From: Psychrobacter sp. UBA3480
Lineage (GTDB): Bacteria > Pseudomonadota > Gammaproteobacteria > Pseudomonadales > Moraxellaceae
Reading direction: 5' to 3'
Length of the DNA stretch: 64,000 bases
Assembly (NCBI RefSeq): GCF_002377945.1
Contig: NZ_DFQV01000020.1
Location: forward strand, 427,081-491,080
Shown piece after piece: positions 57,665 through 64,000 of this stretch (position 1 is its first letter; each line of letters starts with the position of its first letter). The translations under genes and the position numbers were made by a program. The notes under the pieces were generated by a model, which was not told where the DNA came from, made no database searches, and was given only the letters and a program-made list of their open reading frames with translations.

Positions 57665-60124
57665 CTACTTAGTTTTACGCGGTGGCAGACCAGTATGCTG
57701 CGTTTGGAAATTGCCTTTGCTGACTTTCTTCTTACTGTTTTTACCGACAGCATTTTTACCCGCTGCACCTTTAGCTGACACACTGTTGTTTGACGAGCCA
57801 TTACTACGCTTCACTGAGTCATTGCCAACACGGCTATTCTTTTTGCGCGCTGATTGGTAAGTATCTTGCGCGGCATCACGCCCTTCTAAACTGGCGTTAA
57901 ATGGTGGAATCAAGCAACCACGGTTTTTACCAATCAAGTCACTACGACCCATGTCTTGTAAGGCTTTACGTAATAATACCCAGTTTTTTGGATCATGGTA
58001 GCGTAAGAACGCTTTATGCAATTTGCGCTGCTTGCCAGACTTGACGATATCCATGTCACCTTCATCACGGCTGACCTTATGTAGCGGATCTTTGTGCGTG
58101 TGATACATGGTAGTCGCGGTCGCCATTGGGCTTGGATAAAACGCCTGTACTTGGTCAGCACGGTAGCCATTACTTTTGAGCCAAAGCGCAAGGTTCATCA
58201 TATCTTCATCTTTGGTACCCGGATGGGCGGCGATGAAGTAAGGAATCAGATATTGCTCTTTGCCTGCTTCTTGGCTGAACTGCTCAAACATGGCTTTGAA
58301 TTGATCATAACTGCCCATGCCCGGCTTCATCATCTTCGATAACACGCCTTCTTCAGAGTGCTCAGGCGCAATCTTGAGGTAACCACCGACGTGATGACTG
58401 ACCAATTCTTTCACATATTCAGGATCTTTCACTGCCAAGTCATAACGTAAGCCTGAAGCAATCAGGATCTTTTTCACGCCTTTGATATCACGGGCTTTGC
58501 GATATAGCTTGGTCAAATTACTATGATCAGTAATCAGGTTTTCGCAGACATCAGGATAGACACAAGATGGCTTACGGCAGTTCTTCTCAATTGTCTCGTC
58601 TTTACAGCTGAGGCGATACATGTTTGCCGTTGGGCCACCAAGGTCAGATATCACACCAGTAAAGTTCGGTGCGGTATCTCGAATTGCTTCTACTTCACGC
58701 AAGATTGAATCTTCTGAACGGCTCTGGATAATGCGGCCTTCGTGCTCAGTGATCGAGCAGAAGGTACAACCACCAAAACAGCCGCGCATGATATTGACTG
58801 AAAACTTGATCATGTCATAAGCAGGGATACGCGCATCGCCATAGCTTGGATGCGGCAAGCGTGCATACGGCAGGTCAAACACATAATCCATCTCTTCTGT
58901 CGAGAGTGGTACTGGTGGTGGATTGAGCCAAACGTCGATAGAAGTATGCGAATTACCAGCACCGCTGCTATGACGCTGTACGAGCGCACGGGCGTTACCC
59001 GGATTGGTTTCTAGATGCAGGATACGACTCGCATGAGCATAAAGCACAGGGTCAGATTTGACATGCTCGTAATCAGGCAGACGAATGACAGTTTTTTCAC
59101 GTGGTGGCATTTTTAGCTTATGCTTACGTGCGGTCATTGGCTTATCAAAGCCGCGCATTTGTACCACTTGCGTCTCTTCATCGACTTGTTCAGCGTTGAT
59201 AACTTTATTGGCGACAGGTTCTGCGACAAAACCCTGATATTGTGACGACATTGATGACATGGCTTGGCCAACAGGCGAGTCAGATGGTTTGTTCTGCTCA
59301 ATTGAACAGCTATCAACGTCTTCGGTCATCACATAAGGGTTGATGATTGGATCGACACGGCCAACGGTATCGACATCGTTACTCGCAACCTCGGTCATGT
59401 CTTCTTGCCAGTGACGACGAGTCGGGGTTAATAAGTAAGCAGTACCGCGCAATTTGCTCATCTGCTCAAAGCTATAGCCTTTAGACAGACCATGTACCAC
59501 ATCGACGATCGCACGTTCAGCATTACCATATAGTAAGACATCAGCACGCGCATCCAGCAAGATACTACGGCGCACTTTGTCTGACCAATAATCATAATGA
59601 GCGATACGGCGCAAGCTGCCTTCGATACCGCCCAAGATAATAGGCACATCAGGATAGGCTTCACGGCAGCGCTGGCTATAGACGATAGCCGCGCGGTCAG
59701 GGCGTTTGTTTGCCACATTGCCGGGAGAGTAAGCATCATCGCTACGGATTTTGCGATCGGCGGTATAGCGGTTGATCATGCTGTCCATGTTGCCCGCGGT
59801 CACACCGTACGCATAGACAGGTTTGCCCAGTTCCATAAAGGCGTCTTTGCTCTTCCAATCTGGCTGAGCAATGATGCCAACACGGAAGCCTTGCGACTCA
59901 AGCAAGCGACCGATAATCGCCATACCAAAGCTTGGGTGATCGACATAGGCATCACCTGAGATGATGATGACGTCACAAGCATCCCAGCCCAGTTCGTCCA
60001 TCTCTTTGCGGCTCATCGGCAGATAAGGCGCCGGCTCGTAGCAGCTCGCCCAGTGTTTGTCATAATCATAAAGTGGCTTGGTGCCTTGTTTAAAGGCAGT
60101 GCGGGCGATGGTATCGGCAGACAT
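57665..60124 (-). CDS. YgiQ family radical SAM protein
   Basis: 819 residues. The radical SAM cysteine motif is in [13 protein letters not shown] (about residue 445), preceded by the YgiQ N-terminal domain ([21 protein letters not shown] at the start) and followed by [15 protein letters not shown] and [16 protein letters not shown]. The C-terminal region ([19 protein letters not shown]) matches the family and ends in a basic, Ser/Lys-rich tail of about 60 residues. YgiQ proteins are very widespread but have no settled substrate. An insert near residues 235-310 is poorly conserved. It seems to be transcribed alone. Confidence 0.93.
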   Translation of the reverse strand: MSADTIARTAFKQGTKPLYDYDKHWASCYEPAPYLPMSRKEMDELGWDACDVIIISGDAYVDHPSFGMAIIGRLLESQGFRVGIIAQPDWKSKDAFMELGKPVYAYGVTAGNMDSMINRYTADRKIRSDDAYSPGNVANKRPDRAAIVYSQRCREAYPDVPIILGGIEGSLRRIAHYDYWSDKVRRSILLDARADVLLYGNAERAIVDVVHGLSKGYSFEQMSKLRGTAYLLTPTRRHWQEDMTEVASNDVDTVGRVDPIINPYVMTEDVDSCSIEQNKPSDSPVGQAMSSMSSQYQGFVAEPVANKVINAEQVDEETQVVQMRGFDKPMTARKHKLKMPPREKTVIRLPDYEHVKSDPVLYAHASRILHLETNPGNARALVQRHSSGAGNSHTSIDVWLNPPPVPLSTEEMDYVFDLPYARLPHPSYGDARIPAYDMIKFSVNIMRGCFGGCTFCSITEHEGRIIQSRSEDSILREVEAIRDTAPNFTGVISDLGGPTANMYRLSCKDETIEKNCRKPSCVYPDVCENLITDHSNLTKLYRKARDIKGVKKILIASGLRYDLAVKDPEYVKELVSHHVGGYLKIAPEHSEEGVLSKMMKPGMGSYDQFKAMFEQFSQEAGKEQYLIPYFIAAHPGTKDEDMMNLALWLKSNGYRADQVQAFYPSPMATATTMYHTHKDPLHKVSRDEGDMDIVKSGKQRKLHKAFLRYHDPKNWVLLRKALQDMGRSDLIGKNRGCLIPPFNASLEGRDAAQDTYQSARKKNSRVGNDSVKRSNGSSNNSVSAKGAAGKNAVGKNSKKKVSKGNFQTQHTGLPPRKTK

Positions 60125-60411
60125 GGGCGGACCTGTTAATTAGAAAATTGGCACTAAAAATACGTCCCTTATCACTCACTGATAATAAAGGCGAATTTAA
60201 AAGCGCTCATTTTAACATGAATCGCCTTCACTATGCGACCTATTCTATGACGGAAGATTAATGATAAGTTATTGATAGCATGAGATAAACTGCTGATACA
60301 AAGTAAGTGATTGATGGAACGATATAATGGTAAAAACAGCTTAAGCAGAACAGTCGCATTATCAGCTCAATAAAACTTATTTCTAACAATCACTCTCTAT
60401 CCTAGTTCAAT

Positions 60412-60437
60412 TTATGCTTACATCGTCGCAAGCATAA
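60412..60437. promoter_or_regulatory. Inverted repeat upstream of amtB, possible activator site
   Basis: TTATGCTT (60412-60419) and AAGCATAA (60430-60437) are perfect reverse complements with a 10-bp spacer, centred about 95 bp upstream of the -24 element. The distance suits an enhancer-binding activator such as NtrC, but the sequence is not the NtrC consensus (TGCAC...GTGCA). Confidence 0.35.
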
Positions 60438-60517
60438 CTATCAAAATACTGATTTATCTGATACTGGTCATTTGTTTTCTTATATTTATGACTTCCTTCA
60501 ATTTCTAATAATAGGTT

Positions 60518-60534
60518 TTGGCACAGGTTTTGCT
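60518..60534 (+). promoter_or_regulatory. Sigma-54 promoter of amtB
   Basis: TTGGCACAGGTTTTGCT matches the RpoN consensus YTGGCACGRNNNTTGCW at all positions but one, with GG at -24 (60520-60521) and GC at -12 (60532-60533). It predicts a transcript start near 60545, about 80 bp before the amtB ATG. Confidence 0.82.
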
Positions 60535-60625
60535 CCACCCTTTTTAGGGCTTATTTGTGTGTATTAATGAGTAAAAATAGTGCACCGATAAAATTTGAAC
60601 GGATAGATAAGTGTTTGGAGATAAA

Positions 60626-62014
60626 ATGAGAACATCATCTGTTGGACTGGACACGATAAAGACATTACCAAAACTATTAAAATCATCACTAAGTAATAGG
60701 CTGGTACTAAGTACAGTATTGTTTACAGCAATGGGTAGCGCGCAAGCTGCTGAGACTGATACATTGACCGTGGCGCAGCTGCTCGAATATCAAAATATCG
60801 CTTGGATTATCTGGGGCGGGGTATTGGTGTTCTTTATGCAGGCAGGCTTTGCTCTACTTGAGAGCGGTTCAGTACGCGCAAAAAATGCGGTAAACGTGAT
60901 GATGAAAAACTATACCGATATGTGTATCGGTGGTCTAGCGTTCTACTTAGTTGGTTTTGGGCTAATGATGGGTACCAATAATTCAGGCTTTGTCGGTACA
61001 GATCACTTTATGCCTGTCGATTTGTCCAATATGGACTGGGCGTTAATGTTTTTTCAGATGATGTTTGCAGCGACAGCGGTGACGATTGCGAGTGGTGCGA
61101 TGGCAGAGCGCGTTTCATTTATCGGCTATGCGGTAGCGGCATGTTTGATTTGTCTATTTATTTATCCTGTGTTTGCCAGCTGGGTATGGGGTGGTTATTT
61201 TGGTGGCACGGGTTGGCTAGCTGAACTTGGCTTTATTGATTTTGCTGGGTCTACTGTCGTGCATTCTATCGGTGGTTGGTTGGCGTTGGCAGGTATCTTA
61301 GTCATTGGCCCAAGGCTAGGCCGCTTCGCACCTGATGGCACGCCAAGGCTAATTGCAGGGCATAACATGACGTTGCTAGCGCTAGGTGGGTTTATCTTAT
61401 GGTTCGGCTGGTTCGGCTTCAATGCTGGATCGACATTGTCTATCACTGGCAATATTGGTCTAATCGCAGTCAATACCTTTGTTGCAGCAGTCAGTGCTGT
61501 AGTGAGCTATATGCTTATCTCTCGAACGCTCAACAAGGCTATTTTGCTGAGCGATAGTGTCAATGCCAGTTTGATTGGTCTGGTATCGATTACTGCAGGT
61601 TGTGCGACCACAACACCTGTCTTCGCTATCATCATCGGTGCGGTTGCTTCCGTGGTTTATATCCTATCGTCGCAAGCGCTATTAAGGTTCAAAGTAGACG
61701 ATGTGGTCTCGGCAGTGGCAGTACATGGCTTTGGCGGGGCATGGGGTACGCTCGCAGCAGGATTGTTCTATACAGGAGATTTATTTAACTTATCACGGCT
61801 CGGCGTACAAGCGCTGGGCGTCAGCGTGGCATTAGGCTGGGGACTGGGACTGGGTCTAGTGATGTATAAGCTGATCGATCTAAGCTTTGGGTTAAAAGCA
61901 AGCCGCTTACATGAGCAGCGCGGCCTTGATTATACTGAGCATGCAGAGCTTGGTTACCCTGAATTTCAAAAGCAAATGTTTGATTCCAAGAGTTTAACTG
62001 AGCGGCATTTATAG
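60626..62014 (+). CDS. amtB: Ammonium transporter AmtB
   Basis: 462 residues, inner-membrane ammonia channel. An N-terminal signal segment ending AQAAE (near residue 42) precedes eleven hydrophobic helices. Conserved features are ALLESGSVRAKNAVNVMMKN, the pore-histidine regions VVHSIGGWLALAG and AVHGFGGAWGTLAAG, and GGFILWFGWFGFNAGSTL. ATG 60626 has GGAG 7 bases upstream; a GTG at 60611 is less likely. Activation under nitrogen limitation is implied by the sigma-54 promoter. No glnK follows; instead an unknown gene starts 10 bp downstream. Confidence 0.95.
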   Translation: MRTSSVGLDTIKTLPKLLKSSLSNRLVLSTVLFTAMGSAQAAETDTLTVAQLLEYQNIAWIIWGGVLVFFMQAGFALLESGSVRAKNAVNVMMKNYTDMCIGGLAFYLVGFGLMMGTNNSGFVGTDHFMPVDLSNMDWALMFFQMMFAATAVTIASGAMAERVSFIGYAVAACLICLFIYPVFASWVWGGYFGGTGWLAELGFIDFAGSTVVHSIGGWLALAGILVIGPRLGRFAPDGTPRLIAGHNMTLLALGGFILWFGWFGFNAGSTLSITGNIGLIAVNTFVAAVSAVVSYMLISRTLNKAILLSDSVNASLIGLVSITAGCATTTPVFAIIIGAVASVVYILSSQALLRFKVDDVVSAVAVHGFGGAWGTLAAGLFYTGDLFNLSRLGVQALGVSVALGWGLGLGLVMYKLIDLSFGLKASRLHEQRGLDYTEHAELGYPEFQKQMFDSKSLTERHL

Positions 62015-62024
62015 GAGAGAGCTG

Positions 62025-62666
62025 ATGAATATTGATACTCAATCCGTAGACCAAGCTGTGACTGCGATGGCAGAAGTGCTTGCCGATTATCTACCTCCTG
62101 AAGAGGTGAGACTGCTTAAATCACAGTGGCAGCGATACTCGACTGTCTCTGTGAAGATGATGCAACAGTGCGTCTTGGATGCGACAAGGCGCTATCCTGA
62201 GCTGCAAGCTTATAAGTCTGATATTAGGAAAGGCTTTTGGGCTACGTTGCAAACGGACAGTCAGCAGACAGTCGAGGCTGACAGTCACAATGGTCACAAT
62301 AGCCATAATAAAACAATCAAAGCGCCAATCCCTGTATCTGAGTTGGTTTTGGCATTTTATACCGTCATAGAAGCGCTGCGTAGTCAGCTATCAGAAACAG
62401 AAAGTCGCAACCTATTTCTGACCATGCACCAAACTGTTTCGAAAGAGCGCACCTTCAAAGGGCATGGTCTTAACATTAGTCAATTTTTAGAAGGCAATCG
62501 CCCGTCTGTACCTGATAATGAGCACCTGTTAAATAATTTGATGCAGTTGGCTTATGTATGCTTATGCGATGTTGCAGGACCTGTCGAAGCAGATGAGATG
62601 ATGTTTCGAGCGGCAGAGAAGGCAAAACAAAATTACCCGAAAACACTGGTCGAAAAGTTATTCTAA
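62025..62666 (+). CDS. Unknown protein encoded directly downstream of amtB
   Basis: 213 residues, cytoplasmic by composition, helical. No recognised domain. A His/Asn-rich low-complexity segment (SHNGHNSHNK, about residues 87-96) splits it into two helical halves: VRLLKSQWQRYSTVSVKMMQQCVLDATRRYPELQAYK and VLAFYTVIEALRSQLSETESRNLFLTMHQTV. GGAGAG is just upstream, and the gap to amtB is 10 bp, so both genes are cotranscribed from the sigma-54 promoter. A link to ammonium uptake is inferred from this alone. Confidence 0.75.
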   Translation: MNIDTQSVDQAVTAMAEVLADYLPPEEVRLLKSQWQRYSTVSVKMMQQCVLDATRRYPELQAYKSDIRKGFWATLQTDSQQTVEADSHNGHNSHNKTIKAPIPVSELVLAFYTVIEALRSQLSETESRNLFLTMHQTVSKERTFKGHGLNISQFLEGNRPSVPDNEHLLNNLMQLAYVCLCDVAGPVEADEMMFRAAEKAKQNYPKTLVEKLF

Positions 62667-62743
62667 AATATTAAGCAGGCACGTTACGATTTAGTATGGA
62701 ATACCTTTCGATAACGTACCTTATATAAAGGGGCTTTTATAAC

Positions 62744-62827
62744 GTAGCTTTCAAGATGTAGCTTTCATGACGTAGCTTTCATGACGTAGCTTTCATGACG
62801 TAGCTTTCATGACGTAGCTTTCATGAC
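62744..62827. repeat. 14-bp tandem repeat, six units
   Basis: GTAGCTTTCATGAC occurs five times in perfect tandem (62758-62827), preceded by one variant unit GTAGCTTTCAAGAT (62744-62757) and followed by a partial unit GTAGC. It lies between convergent genes. There are no spacers, so it is not a CRISPR array. Confidence 0.93.
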
Positions 62828-62876
62828 GTAGCCTGAAACTTGATACTAGACGATGAGCGGTATAATAGTTAACTAT

Positions 62877-63635
62877 CTAATCTAATAGCTGAAACGGGAA
62901 AGTAACCACGTCAAAGGCGAGGGCAAAGGGTAGCAGTACCAGTTTTTGTGCGCCATTTGGACCGCTACGAGTGACGACATCTTGCTGAGTTTGTGTATAA
63001 AAACTCACCGTATATGGTTTGGTCAATGCGCGATAGTTTGACTGAATTAACCCCAAGTTACTAACTTGCGGATAGATAGCGCCTTTGACAGGAACGCTAA
63101 AACAAAAGCGCTGAGCATTGATACGTTGATCGCTCGCTGAGGTACACTCTTTACCGTTGTTTTGCAAAAAGAACTGATAGTCTGAGCGCCCAAACTCATC
63201 TTTTAATTTAGCATAAGACAGTTTCATCTCACCTTGGAAGTACCCATCGTTATTGGGTACATGAAAGCTCATGTCGTTATCCACTTGAATGTTTTTTTGC
63301 GTGAGGTTACTCAGTAAGTTCACCATTTCTATCCCACCTTGGGTGAGAACGTAGCTGTTCTTTTCTCCTACGATAACCATCGACGCGTTTGGCATTTTTG
63401 GTAACGCCTGCGCAGGGCGGCCAAAGGCAACAATTTGATCTTCAGACAGTATTTGCTTCGTCGTGTTCGTAGTGACATGTCCACTATTGTCTAATAGTGA
63501 GCTAGTCGCACAGCCTGAGCTGACGAGTACCGTAGCAAACAGAGCACCTGCTATTATCTTTTTTGAATTTAATGGGTTTAACGGTTTTAGTGACGCTTTC
63601 ATGTTCTTATTAGCAGCGTTTGTGTGGTCAATCAT
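62877..63635 (-). CDS. Predicted lipoprotein, unknown function
   Basis: 252 residues from ATG 63635, which has AAGGAAG upstream; ATG 63602 would give a shorter leader. After a polar start comes a hydrophobic stretch (IIAGALFATVLVSSGC) with a lipobox, so a lipid-anchored envelope protein is predicted. The mature part reads DQIVAFGRPAQALPKMPNASMVIVGEKNSYVLTQGG and ends FALAFDVVTFPFQLLD; two Cys (KECTSA, RFCFSV) may form a disulfide. I do not recognise the family; similar lipoproteins ending FDVVTFPFQ occur widely in gammaproteobacteria. Confidence 0.75.
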   Translation of the reverse strand: MIDHTNAANKNMKASLKPLNPLNSKKIIAGALFATVLVSSGCATSSLLDNSGHVTTNTTKQILSEDQIVAFGRPAQALPKMPNASMVIVGEKNSYVLTQGGIEMVNLLSNLTQKNIQVDNDMSFHVPNNDGYFQGEMKLSYAKLKDEFGRSDYQFFLQNNGKECTSASDQRINAQRFCFSVPVKGAIYPQVSNLGLIQSNYRALTKPYTVSFYTQTQQDVVTRSGPNGAQKLVLLPFALAFDVVTFPFQLLD

Positions 63636-63796
63636 GGTTAGGCTTCCTTGTCTAAAAAATAGGCTCATGAATCAGCTATTAGAATTTAATTTCCATAAGA
63701 TATTTGGTGATATCGTACAGGGTTCAGAGGCAACTTAGCTACTTATCATCCATTGTCATATGATAGGTAAGTGTAGCGGTGACTAACTAATTATAA

Positions 63797-64000
63797 TTAA
63801 TCTAGGGTGATTTTGGTTCCACTCTTAGTAAAGTTCATCACAAACTGGCTTTTAAAATTGCGCACATTATTTTCGTAAGTCAGTAAGCTGCGAGTGAACT
63901 GATGATAGTCGCTCATGTTTTTTGCATTCACCATCAACATAAAGTCAAAATCACCCGATACTTCATAGCAGCTCATGATTCGTGATTGCGCATCCATCAA
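63797..64000 (-). CDS. Lrp/AsnC family regulator, C-terminal part (5' end beyond window)
   Basis: 67 residues of the ligand-binding RAM domain are visible: ETSGDFDFMLMV-like CYEVSGDFDFMLMVNAKNMSDYHQF, then LLTYENNVRNFKSQFVMN. This pattern is typical of Lrp/AsnC proteins, which sense amino acids. The DNA-binding N-terminus lies past the right edge, so the true start cannot be given. The stop is at 63797. Confidence 0.85.
   Translation of the reverse strand: MMDAQSRIMSCYEVSGDFDFMLMVNAKNMSDYHQFTRSLLTYENNVRNFKSQFVMNFTKSGTKITLD

Larger units (their letters stand above)
60125..60625. other. Regulatory region between ygiQ-family gene and amtB
   Basis: 500 bp between divergent genes. Apart from the sigma-54 promoter and the inverted repeat described next, I see only AT-rich sequence with no gene. 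Confidence 0.5.

Noticed and set aside
57528..57860. Plus-strand frame of 110 codons
   Set aside because: It runs through the terminator hairpin and then antisense to the YgiQ-family gene.
62744..62827. Possible CRISPR array
   Set aside because: The 14-bp units are directly adjacent with no spacers and no cas gene is present.

Overview
The window looks like chromosomal DNA of a Psychrobacter-type member of the Moraxellaceae (Gammaproteobacteria). This is inferred from the moderately AT-rich coding sequence, a monomeric NADP isocitrate dehydrogenase, an smc-zipA-ligA block, a rubredoxin-reductase-like gene and many short lipoproteins with acidic, Thr/Ala-rich linkers after the lipobox. I see no rRNA, tRNA, prophage or CRISPR array, and no complete insertion sequence.

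Layout. 1-10 kb: 5' part of icd (minus), a COG3146-type acyltransferase, ubiC, glyA, an AGCS sodium:alanine symporter and gltS. 9.8-11 kb: a two-gene module on the minus strand, a cold-shock-domain/membrane-anchor/guanyl-RNase fusion followed by a barstar-like inhibitor. 11-13 kb: proA and a small lipoprotein. 13.5-19.4 kb: a polar amino acid ABC system with one ATPase, three tandem paralogous binding proteins and two permeases. 19.5-25.2 kb: FAH-family hydrolase, PhoX phosphatase behind a phased Pho-box array, an alpha/beta hydrolase and an orphan lipoprotein. 25.3-30.1 kb: hslO, and gltIJKL for glutamate/aspartate uptake. 30.5-32.4 kb: a DJ-1/PfpI protein and a flavin reductase. 32.8-42 kb: leucine/isovalerate catabolism (acyl-CoA synthetase, liuB, liuC, liuD, liuE, liuA). 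42-43.9 kb: coaX and birA, convergent to the liu cluster. 44-46.7 kb: a TauE exporter and two unrecognised genes. 46.8-54.3 kb: smc, zipA, ligA. 54.4-56 kb: an Abi/UG-type reverse transcriptase, probably phage defence. 56-57.3 kb: two small lipoproteins, one MliC-like. 57.7-60.1 kb: a YgiQ radical SAM protein. 60.6-62.7 kb: amtB behind a near-consensus sigma-54 promoter, plus an unknown partner gene. 62.7-64 kb: a 14-bp tandem repeat, a lipoprotein and the end of an Lrp/AsnC regulator.

How it works together. Much of the window handles nitrogen and amino acids: two ABC uptake systems, two sodium symporters, AmtB, GlyA, ProA and a full route from isovaleryl-CoA to acetoacetate. BirA, encoded next to the liu cluster, would biotinylate LiuD. 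Accessory features sit between conserved blocks: the RNase/barstar pair, the reverse transcriptase, and a duplicated smc 5' end flanking an unknown gene.

A dispersed repeat of about 100 bp with inverted ends (TATAGTC...GACTATA) occurs at least six times. Three copies fill the three longest gaps of the liu cluster.

Most intact genes have clear ribosome binding sites, and many 3' ends carry strong rho-independent terminators.
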